64,000 nt of DNA. It comes from Tremella fuciformis. Its lineage: Eukaryota > Basidiomycota > Tremellomycetes > Tremellales > Tremellaceae. The translations under genes and the position numbers were made by a program. Shown in pieces: positions 1 to 8,712 of the stretch. The stretch is from positions 248,001-312,000 of the forward strand of contig CP136493.1 in the NCBI GenBank assembly GCA_032768795.1, written 5' to 3'. Below the pieces are notes generated by a model. The model worked only from the letters and a program-made list of their open reading frames with translations. It was not told the DNA's origin and ran no database searches. Positions within the stretch are counted from its first letter, which is position 1. Each line of letters starts with the position of its first letter.

Positions 1-296
1 GTTACAAGGTCGTCAAGGTAACAAGGTCGTTGATGATACAGCGTGAGTGCGACTCAGCCACACTGCGTGCCACAGAGAGAGTGAGATTGTCAATGGTGAT
101 CCATGATGCTCCATCAGAGAGTGCTGAAGAACTATGACGGGCACCCGGGGCATACTATATAGCCCAGCGCCTGTTTCCAGCCATCTCCGTTCATCCAACC
201 CTCGTCGAGATTCTCCAGCCTGAGGTAGGTCACGTGTCAACCACGTGGGAGGTGTCGGTCATGTGCGTAGGTTGTCAAGGGCGTGGCCGTAGTGAC
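1..296 (-). repeat. LTR family 4, partial copy at window edge
   Basis: On the minus strand the sequence starts with TGTCACTACGGCCACG at 296 and matches the solo LTRs at 2998-3430 and 8278-8712. It is cut by the window start. It interrupts the pol region of gypsy element A, whose reading frame resumes at about 298. CpG sites are partly changed to TpG or CpA compared with the other copies. Confidence 0.75.
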
Positions 297-1050
297 AGTC
301 CCACATGATCTTTATTTACTCTTGCTTGGTTGATGTCCCGGATGTAGAGGCAACCATTGATCCTGAGTAACCCATCCTCATTGAACTTGATCCTGCTTGC
401 CTCGTCGAGGCCCAGTCTCCTTGCCAGTGCCCACACCCTCGGAGTCTCCTCCTTCCCGATGCTCTTTTCCCCTTCAAGGTCCCCAAGCTCCTCTAGTGCG
501 TCCTTCAAGTCCTCATCTGCCCGCTGTCCCTCCTTTAATTCTCCTCAAGACAATCCCTCCTATTCTCCCTCAACATTTCCAACGGAAATAGGTGGTACGC
601 TCACATGAGCTTGACTCATCCTTGAGTAGTATTGTTGAGGCACACATCCTCAACGAGGTTGCAACCTTGTTGAGGTTCATCCTCGATGAGGCAGGAACGC
701 TGCCACCAACGATAACTCCGCCTGTAACGCCGACACCCTCGACGACCTTGTAGAATGTTGCCGCCTGTTGCCCTTCTCATCACTCATAGCAAGTGCTGAG
801 CGGGCAACAGGTGACCGGAATTGTATTGCCTCAGAGCTAAGATTCCATCAATCTCCTTCTTTTTTGTCCTCTTCCTCCTCGACTTCCACCAGCGCCCACA
901 GCATGTAGCCCAAATTGGCTGTGACCGTGCTCTCTTTCTCAAAGTGTGGCAGGGCTTGGACTAGTTCTGGCTCCGCATCCTTGCCCTTTGGGATGTAGTC
1001 GCCTCTCCTTGATAAAGCGTCCGGATAGGCTGCCTTGGTTCCTGGTCTTG
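297..1050 (-). pseudogene. gypsy A pol 3' part (linker and integrase N-terminus)
   Basis: After RNase H the frame shifts near 1050. It then reads a PDALSRR linker, which in gypsy pol joins RNase H to integrase, followed by an acidic stretch. The frame is interrupted by the solo LTR at 580-850 and resumes at about 579-298 with LRINGCLYI, the segment that usually precedes the integrase zinc finger. The catalytic core is missing because the LTR at 1-296 and the window edge remove it. I infer the joining of these pieces from order and family knowledge. Confidence 0.6.
580..850 (+). repeat. Solo LTR of the copia family, decayed
   Basis: It begins CAACGGAAATAGG and ends GATTCCATCA, matching the LTRs of the full copia elements at 41.8-46.8 and 55.4-60.5 kb but lacking their internal duplication. 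Imperfect target-site repeats ATTTC (575-579) and ATCTC (851-855) flank it. Many CpG positions of the young copies read TpG or CpA here, so this is an old insertion. It splits the pol of gypsy A. Confidence 0.8.
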
Positions 1051-2745
1051 GCAGACGATCTTGTATGAGAAGCCAACCAGGATATCCACCCATCTTGCAA
1101 CTTGAGGGCTGAGTTTCTGTTGCTCCATCCAGTATGTGAGGTCGAGATGGTCGGTCAAGATCGTCGAGGTAACCTGCAGAAGGAGATGCCAACGCCTCTT
1201 GAGGGCCGTAACAATCACAAGAAACTCTTTCTCCGTGGTAGTGTAGTTGAGCTCTGCTCCTGAGAAGGCACCCAACTCAACTGCAACAGGATGTTCTTGT
1301 CCTGTTGACAAGTTCACCTGCGAGATGATGAACCCCCACCCATAGACTGAGGTGTCCGTCTGGATGATAGTCTCAAACGTCGGGTTGAAGTGAGCGATTA
1401 CTGGTGCCTCGCTCATTTGCCTTTTGATCTCGTCGAACACCCACTGCTGTCCGTCTCCCCAATGGAAATCGATGTCCTTCCTTGTAAGGTGCGAGAGAGG
1501 TCCAGCAAGCTTGGAGAACTGCGGTACGAAGCGTCGGTAATAGCTCGTGAGGCCGAGGAACCGTCGAGTTTTGTGTAGGTTTCGAGGGGTAGGGAAATTG
1601 CGGACACCCTTGACATACCCACTGTCAGCCTCTACGCCTTTGTGCGAGATGATGAAGCCCAAAAACTTCACCTTAGTCTGCTCAAACTCCGACTTAGAGG
1701 CCTTCACGAATAGCCCAGCCCTTCGTAACGCCTCCAGCACCGCCTTTGTCAATCTCCTAAGTTCCTCGAGGTTCTCCGCATGGATGAGAATGTCGTCAAT
1801 GTAGATGATGACCCCTTTTCCCAGGAATTTGTGCAGGACTTCATTCAAGAAGTGTTGGAACACGCTCGGAGCGTTCCGAAGTCCGTCTCGCACCACTAGT
1901 GACTCGAACATTCCTCGAGGGGTACGGAATGCTGTGAACTTCTCGTGTCCAGGAGCCATCCGGAGCAGCTGGTATGCTCCAGGCAAGTCGAGCTTCGTGT
2001 AGTATCTCGACTTGGCTAGGTCGTCGGTCACTTGGGATATCAGGGGTAGCGGGTATGCGTCTGGCACCGTCATCTTGTTGAGCTTGCGATAGTCGACAAC
2101 CATTCTCAGTTCTCCTTGGGCTTTCTTTGGTACGAAGAAGCTTGGCGAACCATAGGGCGAGTTCGAGGGTCGAATCCTTCCAGCCTTTCTCTCTCGATCC
2201 AGCAGCTTGTCGAGCGCATCCATCTGATCTGGGTTCAAGCTATACAGCGGGGCCACTCGCAGATCGGCTCCGGGTTTAAGCGAGATCCGTAGGTCGTATT
2301 CTCTGCTTGGAGGACGCGTCTCTACCCCTCGTCGAGGGTGGAAGACCTCGAGGTATTCGTGGCAGCATTCCGGGACAAGATGTTGTACAGCTGCTTCCTC
2401 CTCTGGGCTGAGTTCATACTCGTCATAGTCGGGTAGGACGTCAATGTATGCCTCTTTCTCGCTCAACTCCTCTGTCACTGTGCCGCACAACTCAACCGTA
2501 TTCCCCTGGTTCTCCTCCCATCGGTTGAATGGGAGCTCGATGCTGTTCGCCTTTGATCGCCTGCTCCTTCTTTTACTTTGTCGCCTTTCCGCCTTGATCT
2601 CCAATGTTCCTGATAGTCGCGAAACCTCGTCGAGGTTCTGTAGTCCGCTTTCCTTGTCCGTCTTCTTCTCGCCTGTCCTCCTCCTTGTCGCTTTCTTCCT
2701 TCCAGCATGCAATATCACGCCGTTCTCCTTCATCCAGTCATATCC
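961..2745 (-). pseudogene. gypsy A reverse transcriptase and RNase H
   Basis: The reading frame contains the RT core in order: a SPYGSPSFFVPKK region, VVDYRKLNK, TKLDLPGAYQ, the catalytic YIDDIL box and the FLGF connection segment, followed by an RNase H domain starting QTDTS. These are standard Ty3/gypsy pol motifs. RT copies element RNA into DNA and RNase H removes the RNA strand. The frame runs out in a wrong phase at 961. Upstream it is separated from the protease by the 144-bp LTR inserted between the residues GY and DWMKENG. No start codon is expected because pol is made as part of a polyprotein. Confidence 0.8.
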
Positions 2746-2889
2746 TGTCACAGAGGTGACAGCCACCGTACCCTATATGTACCAAAGACCGCAAGTCTAG
2801 CTGAGACTCGGGTCATCGTGACCCTTTTGGTGCAGTGGTATTAGCTGCGCGTTGCCATAGCTATTTGGTAGGTTATTGGCATTGTGACA
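2746..2889 (+). repeat. Solo 144-bp LTR related to the TRIM at 29.3 kb
   Basis: It starts TGTCACAGAGG, ends GGCATTGTGACA and is flanked by the perfect 5-bp duplication TATCC (2741-2745 and 2890-2894). Inside are a TATAT motif and, further on, a tRNA A-box-like TGGTGCAGTGG. The order and spacing resemble the 134-bp LTRs of the TRIM at 29259-29776 read on the minus strand, including the shared stretch CCCTTTTGGT. It interrupts the protease-RT junction of gypsy A. Confidence 0.8.
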
Positions 2890-3790
2890 TATCCCAACAC
2901 CACGTCCGCTCCTGCCACTGTGGTCACACCTAACTCTTCCCTTCCTTCACCGCCTAGGACTTTTACTGTTCCCGTCACTCCCTTTTCTACCTGTCTGTCA
3001 CGACGGCCACGCCCTCGACGACCTACGCACGTGACCGACACCTCTCACGTGGCCGACACGTGACCTACCTCGGGCTGGAGAACCTCGACAAGGGAGTAGA
3101 CGTTGGATGAACGCGCGACGACGGGAAGCAGGCGCAGAGTCATATAGGATGCCCCGGGCGCCCGTCGTAGTTCTTCAGCACTCTCTGATTGAGTCTCATG
3201 GATCATCATTGACGATCTCACTCTCTCCGTGGCACGCAGCGTGGCTGAGTTGCACTCACGCTGTATCCTCGACGACCTTGTTACCTCGACGACCTTGTAA
3301 CCTCGACGAGGATCCAACCTCGACGAGGATCCCACCTCGACATCCTCGTTTCTACCCCTTTATCCTTTATTCTTGACTCTGATATTGTGTGAGAGGGCCT
3401 CTGCCAACGGGAGAGCGCAGCATCGTGACACTGTCCTGCTGAGCTTGGTTTTCCGTCAAAGAGGAGGAGCTGCCGGGGTCGAGGGAATGGGTAGGAGGGG
3501 ATGTGATGCCGTTCCACAAACATTGAGTCGACGAAGTTACCAGTGGCCCCGGTGTCAAGCAGCACCTCTACCCCGTCAACTTGATTGACGCTTCCTGACA
3601 TGACAGCCTGCTCTCTACCTAAACGGCAAACCTCACCACGAATGCATGCCTCCTCATCATTAACTAATCCGTCCTTGGCAACCAGTGCCTGCTCATCTTT
3701 TGCTTCTTCGTCGAGAATTGGAATTAGAGGTGATTGTGTTACAGGCAGATTAGGAGGTGAGTGGGGAGGGGAGGTGGCCGAGAGGATGTC
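2890..3790 (-). pseudogene. gypsy A aspartic protease region
   Basis: The minus-strand frame from about 3790 to 3431 reads through a proline-rich linker into a retropepsin with the catalytic LLDTGATGNFV motif near 3545. It then reaches LFDGKPS, where the family-4 LTR (2998-3430) is inserted. The frame resumes below 2997 and ends in GADVVLGY, the conserved end of retropepsin-type domains in these elements. The protease cuts the Gag-Pol polyprotein. The break at the LTR and the 144-bp insertion make it non-functional. Confidence 0.75.
2998..3430 (+). repeat. Solo LTR family 4 with target duplication
   Basis: The copy runs from TGTCACGACGGCC to GCATCGTGACA and is flanked by the perfect 5-bp duplication CTGTC (2993-2997, 3431-3435). 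Its 3' half has several CCTCGACGA(GG/CC) motifs. No internal region is present, so it is a solo LTR left by LTR-LTR recombination. Confidence 0.9.
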
Positions 3791-4448
3791 TTGATGGGGC
3801 CGCTGGACCTGTCATATGTTCTCAGCGTCCCTTAAGCTTTTGGGTCCTCCTGCTTGACGATCGGTCGAGTGGGTGCAGGGCTGGCTCGAGGAACAGGAGG
3901 TCGCTGCCCAGTGTCACAAATGACAACAAAGCAGCACCAAGACCGAGCAGAACCGAGCCAAAGGAACGTGAGTCGAGCAACTCGTCGGCGCTCGCCAAAG
4001 CTCGCCGCGACTTTTCGAGGCTGACCCACGCAAAATTACCACATTTGTTGGACAAAGGGGATACATCTCGCACAGCTCAGACTCACCGTCACCGCAGCCC
4101 CCTCGTCGAAAGCAAGGAGCTCTCCAAGGCTCACCGCGCTCGCCAAGCTTGCCGTTGAAGAACAATAGGCCTCCTCGATGCTTACTCAGCGAGTTTGCCG
4201 GATGCGGTGAACTCGACAAAGGGAAAAACGATTCCTTGATGCTTGCTCAGCGAGTTTGCCGGATGCGGTGAACTTGACAAAGGGAAACAAGAGAGCAATG
4301 AGCTCGACATGGATGAGCCAAGACCTTGCCGAGCTCGCGGAGACAGAGTCACAGAGACAATGGGACGGGCCATAGGATACATAAGGCTTGCAGAGCCCTC
4401 GTAGACCTCCCAGTACTCTCGCAATTGAGTTGCATGGGACTTACTCCC
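3791..4448. other. Unassigned spacer with a 61-bp tandem duplication
   Basis: No coding motif was recognised. A stretch centred on CTCAGCGAGTTTGCCGGATG occurs twice with a period of 61 bp (about 4175-4232 and 4236-4295). A TGTCAC at 3917 could be the start of another LTR, but no partner end was found. Confidence 0.4.
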
Positions 4449-4586
4449 TGTCACGACGGCCACGCCCTCGACAACCTACGCACGTGGCCGACACCTCTTG
4501 CGTGGCCGACACGTGACCTACCTCGGGCTGGAGAACCTCGACGAGGGAGTAGATGTTGAATGAACACGCGACAACGGGAAGCAGGC
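4449..4586 (+). repeat. LTR family 4, 5' fragment
   Basis: It matches the first ~140 bp of the family-4 LTRs (TGTCACGACGGCC...) and stops at GAAGCAGGC, exactly where a family-1 LTR begins at 4587. The missing 3' part was not found downstream of gypsy 1, so a deletion followed the insertion. Confidence 0.8.
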
Positions 4587-4914
4587 TGTCAGACCTGTAC
4601 CCAGTGACCTATTTTAGATCCAACTAAAGCTCACCCAAATCAATCTATCGGTTCAGGCTGCTAACTATCAACGATTATTCGTAACAGATAGTAACGAACA
4701 AGAGTAGAGTGGAACCAAGCTGGGTGAGGAGCTATCAAGACTCACTTCACTTATCTATCTCTCGTCACCGGTACGGTCGATTCTCTAAGTAGACGTTCTA
4801 TCTAGAGGACTAGTTAACTAGATCGCTCAGGAGCTTCCTCTGCGATCTTCCTTCTTAAGTATCCACTTGCTCTCATCCGCTCTCTCTCTGATTCTTCTAG
4901 CATTGTCTTTGGTG
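4587..4914 (-). repeat. LTR family 1, inverted 3' part
   Basis: It is the reverse complement of the 3' portion of the solo LTR at 31498-32270, starting TGTCAGACCTGTACCC. It lies head-to-head with the plus-oriented 5' LTR of gypsy 1 that begins at 4915. The 5' portion of this inverted copy is absent. Confidence 0.8.
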
Positions 4915-5553
4915 TGTCAGGAAACCGACACGGCATCCTGACCACAAGACTACCACGAGGCAACTTCCGACAGAAACATCCAAAGGATCCTACGAACCGA
5001 AGAACGTGAGTACAATAGAACCGTCACTATTAGTCACGAACAACTACGACTTGCCCTTGAAGACGCTGGAACAACCTGGAGAACAATAGAAGGATACATC
5101 TCAGTCTTCCATCAGCCGAGTTGAGATAGGAACGCACGCAAGGAGAAGAGTCAGGTCCACGATAATCCTCTAGATAGAACGTCTACTTAGAGAATGGACC
5201 GTACCAGTGACGAGAGATAGATAAGTGTTACGATCCGGTCACCGTTGCCACCCATACAGGCCCCCGACCGTCCGCCACCCGGATCGCAACACCCCAAGCT
5301 GGAATACCGGAAGGGTTCACTCTCCAAGATGGAACACTGGAAGGGTCTACCGCCAGGTGACGCCAGGTAGAATCAGGGACTGCCAGGTGACGCCAGGTGA
5401 AGTCAGGTGACGCCAGGTGACCCCGAGTGGAACTAGGAACCCAGGCCGGCCCGTACTGGCGCCAAGGTGACACCAGCCTGGAGTCAGGTGGAGTGAGTGG
5501 CAACTCCAGGTGAAGGAGTTGCGCACACGGATTTGCCACCCAGCCCGTAGACA

Positions 5554-5560
5554 TATATAA
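5554..5560 (+). promoter_or_regulatory. TATA box of LTR family 5
   Basis: TATATAA lies in the middle of the LTR, followed about 30-50 bp later by pyrimidine-rich sequence. This is the usual placement of an LTR promoter. No transcript evidence is available. Confidence 0.5.
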
Positions 5561-5724
5561 AGAGCCCACTTCTTGATCCTTCTCCCCAAGGATCAATCTA
5601 TCGCAAGTTACACCTAGTCTCAGAGCCTTGCACCGAGCCTCTCTTTGCTCGCTTCGTCTTTACCTTCGCTCGCCACGACGCCTATTTCCGTGGGATCCTT
5701 CGAGCACTTCGACCATCGACATCC

Positions 5725-6194
5725 TGTCACGACGGACGTAGGGAGAGCACATGGAAGCCACGTGGGGAGACGGAGCTCGGACTCGTTGATTCAACGCATC
5801 ACTCGCCGAGCTCATCGAGGGACGACGGATACTTAGGAAGACTGGGCGCGCGATACGTTCCGTAGTCTTCTCCCAATTGTTGTTCTCTGCAGACACGTAG
5901 ACCGCCTGCTCCGTCCCGTCGCTTGGCTTGCCAGTGACACCGAGTCCCCCGCCGAGTTCCCCATCTACCTTCCTCAACTCGCTCTCGCTCGTCGAGTTCA
6001 CCTTCCTGCTCGCCGAGTTCAGCGAGTCCCTCGCCGCACTCTTCGCTCAACCCGTTCACCTCCTTGAGCTCAGCGAGTCCTCGCCGAGCTCCTCGCCCAA
6101 CTCGCTCATACCTACCCACTTCAACGACCCCCACGCCGACCGTTCGGAGTACGTGCCCGCCGGGCCCTGGACAGAGAAGGCGGTCGCCGTGACA
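5725..6194 (+). repeat. Solo LTR family 2, nested in LTR family 5
   Basis: It runs from TGTCACGACGGACG to CGCCGTGACA with the perfect 5-bp duplication CATCC (5720-5724, 6195-6199). The same LTR flanks gag of gypsy element 2 at 62537-63042. The inner part is rich in CTCGCCGAG-like repeats. This is the youngest of three stacked insertions at this site. Confidence 0.9.
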
Positions 6195-6533
6195 CATCCA
6201 CACCGTGGCCTTCGTGGATTGTCGACTCTACTACGCCGTCCGACCAAGCCACAGGTTCAGTGGTTGTACCCCCTTCGCCTACGGTGCAACCCGAGCTTGC
6301 CACATTACGACCACCGCCGTCTACTCGTCGCCGGACCTCAAGGCCGCCGGGTTCGAGTCGTAACAATAAGTGAAGTGAGTCTTGATCGCTCCTCCCCCAA
6401 CTTGGTCCCATCCTACTCTTGTTCGTTACTATCTGTTACGAATAGTCGTTGATAGTTAGCAGCTTGAACCGATAGATTGATTCAGGTGAGCTTTAGTTGG
6501 ATCTAAAATAGGTCACCGGGTACAGGTCTGACA

Positions 6534-6548
6534 GATAACTAGATCGCT
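6534..6548 (+). promoter_or_regulatory. Primer-binding region of gypsy 1, self-priming type
   Basis: Directly after the LTR, 6536-6548 reads TAACTAGATCGCT. This is the perfect 13-nt complement of 32030-32042 in the family-1 solo LTR. It does not begin with the TGG expected for a tRNA primer. Tf1/sushi-type elements prime reverse transcription with their own RNA 5' end by such a pairing. Confidence 0.6.
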
Positions 6549-6582
6549 CATACCCTTCAACAAGCCACCAAATCAAGACGAC

Positions 6583-7827
6583 ATGTCCTCTGCACCTACG
6601 ACCGGGTACGGCCTTAGGAACCGAGGCGCGACAGGCAACCTCGATGCAGAAAACGAGCTGATCACTCCTCCCACTGGGACCAATACGGAGGAAGGAGAAG
6701 GAGCTCAAGTTACGCCAGGCGTTTACGAGCCAGGTGCTCAAGAAGACGCGATGGAGTCTACCCAGGATGATGGGCTCTCTTCGATCAGGACCCAACTCGA
6801 TAAGATTGGTGAGGCACTACTGCTCTTGAGTCAGAATCAAAGGATGATGACTGAGCATCGAGTGAACCAATTCGAAACTAATACGAACAAATTGAACAAC
6901 AAAGAACCAAAGGTCAACTCTCCGGACGAGTATCAAGGAGAAAGGAACAAGCTCACCGGATTCCTGACACAGTGTCAGCTGGTATTCGATTTACAACCAG
7001 CGCGATACGCCACCGACTATGCCAAGATCCGATATATGATATCGTTCTTTAGGAAAGCGCCACTGCACTCTATCAAGGCGCACTTAGCTAAGGATGTCGA
7101 CGATCAGCCTAGATGGCTTCACGATTATGGATTGTTCATCAAACACATCAAGCGAACCTACGGGGATCCAGATGGAGTTCATACAGCCGAACGGAAACTA
7201 TTAGCAATCCAACAAAAGTCTTCTGTTACGAATTACTTTGCAGAGTTCGAACAGTTATCATCATTGCTGGATTGGCCCGATTCGGTTCTCATCGCCAAGG
7301 CTAGGGAAGGCCTGAAGCCCTCTCTCAAGGACGCCATCGCTACCAAGGTGGAGGAGATCCCTAAGACCAGGAACGACTTTGTCACGGTGATCACGAGACT
7401 TGATGAACGCATGTTCGAGAGGGAACAAGAGAAGAAGAACGAACAAGGACGCCCAGAGAGGCACAAACAATGACAAATAGAGATGAATAGTGGGCGAGTG
7501 CGACCAACTGTTACCAGTTTTAACCGCTCATCAGAAACCAGCACAGTTAAGAGCACTCAGCCACCGCGTGCGAGCACCCCATGGAATGGTAACCCATTTG
7601 TGGGCTTGGGTATGCGACCACGTCTGAGTGAGTTTGAGAAGCAGAGGCGAAGAGATACGGGCTTATGCTTTTCTTGCGGACAGAGTAGTCATCTGGCCAA
7701 GGACTGTTCGCAATCGATGCGATCTCCAGGAACGGTGGTCTCTTCCAATGCTACGAACACCTACCAGCATACCACGACCCCTTCTACGAGCTCGCAACAG
7801 TCAAAAGTGAGCGCCCCGTCGAGTTGA
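6583..7827 (+). pseudogene. gypsy 1 gag (capsid and nucleocapsid)
   Basis: The frame opens with ATG at 6583. A capsid-type region with a WLHDYGLFIKHIKRTYG helix motif is followed by a CCHC zinc knuckle, CFSCGQSSHLAKDC, near 7660-7705, which binds element RNA. A TGA at 7471-7473 interrupts an otherwise single frame, and the same phase continues to 7827. The stop fits a CGA-to-TGA change. The pol frame overlaps the gag end by four bases in the -1 phase, as expected for programmed -1 frameshifting. Gag forms the virus-like particle. Confidence 0.8.
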
Positions 7828-8277
7828 GAGGAAGTCGGGGCTCAAACAAACCTCTCACTCTAGGCGCGGCATTCGAGAATTATAACGGAACAGAATTTAT
7901 TGGGGACGAACTACTACCAAAGAGATCAATTGTATGCTACGATAACATGACCGAAAATCTACGACTAAGGGTACTCCTAACTGGCGTCCGGGCAAAGCTC
8001 CAGTGCGGTTTCCCTTCCCTATATAGCCAACAAGGATATCTCTCCAACATCCTGTTTGACACTGGAGCTAGCTCCTGCTTTGTCGACTGGAGGTCAGAGA
8101 TAGCCCAGACCCTAAACCACACTGTGATTGAACGACCCAAACATGGAGTAATGTTTGATGGACGTACAAGCGCGTTTGGTCTGGTTCACACCTATATTGA
8201 CACGAAGAACATCCAACTTCATCCCGAATATCCCCCAATAGATGTCAAATTGCTGGTGACAGAATTAAATGGGGCCG
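7824..8277 (+). pseudogene. gypsy 1 aspartic protease, N-terminal pol part
   Basis: This frame lies -1 relative to gag. The catalytic motif ILFDTGASSCFVD sits near 8050, and the domain reaches TELNGA, where a family-4 solo LTR interrupts it. The remainder (NIVLGWPWM) resumes after the LTR at 8713. The enzyme would process the polyprotein. The insertion destroys it. Confidence 0.8.
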
Positions 8278-8712
8278 TGTCACGACGACCACGCCCTCGA
8301 CAACCCACGCACGTGACTGACACCCCTCACGTGGCCGACACATGGCCTACCTCGGGCTGGAGAACCTCGACAAGGGAGTAGACGTTGGATGAACGCGCGA
8401 CAACGGGAAGCAAGCGCTGAGTCATATAGGATGCCCCGGGCGCCCGTCGTAGTTCTTCAGCACTCTCTGATTGAGTCTCATGGATCACCATTGACGATCT
8501 CACTCTTCCCGTGGCACGCAGCATGGCTGAGTCGCACTCACGCTGTATCCTCGACAACCTTGTTACCTCGATGACCCTGTAACCTCGACGAGAATCCAAC
8601 CTCGACGAGGATCCATCCTCGACATCCTCGTTTCTACCCCTTTATCCTCTATTCTTGACTCTGATATTGTGCAAGAGGGCCTCTGCCAACGGGAGAGCGC
8701 AGCATCGTGACA
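8278..8712 (+). repeat. Solo LTR family 4 inside gypsy 1 pol
   Basis: It runs from TGTCACGACGACC to GCATCGTGACA and is flanked by GGCCG (8273-8277) and GGCCA (8713-8717), a 5-bp duplication with one mismatch. It splits the protease from RT. Several CCTCGACGAGG-like motifs are in its 3' part. Confidence 0.85.

Larger units (their letters stand above)
297..3790 (-). mobile_element. Ty3/gypsy retrotransposon A, degenerate
   Basis: Protease, reverse transcriptase, RNase H and the start of the integrase lie in the expected order on the minus strand, with no recognisable gag or LTR of its own. Three later insertions break it: the copia-type LTR at 580-850, a 144-bp LTR at 2746-2889 and a family-4 LTR at 2998-3430. 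The family-4 LTR at 1-296 cuts off the rest of the integrase. At least one frameshift lies near 1050. The element is an old, inactive copy. Confidence 0.8.
5226..6365 (+). repeat. Solo LTR family 5, nested in the gypsy 1 LTR
   Basis: The ends TGTTACGATCC and TCGTAACA form an inverted repeat and are flanked by the perfect 5-bp duplication ATAAG (5221-5225, 6366-6370). Net length is about 670 bp after removing the family-2 LTR inside it. A run of CCAGGTGACG-like short repeats lies at about 5355-5425. No coding region is present. Confidence 0.85.
4915..6533 (+). repeat. 5' LTR of gypsy 1, interrupted and internally deleted
   Basis: It begins TGTCAGGAAACC and ends GGTCTGACA. Compared with the solo LTR at 31498-32270 it lacks about 295 bp between 5168 and 5169, and a 1.14-kb nested LTR occupies 5226-6365. 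The deleted part includes the stretch complementary to the primer-binding region, so this LTR could no longer support self-primed replication. Confidence 0.8.

Noticed and set aside
5799..6452. Several frames rich in GELGEG or SPSSSP
   Set aside because: They are translations of the CTCGCCGAG repeats of LTR family 2.
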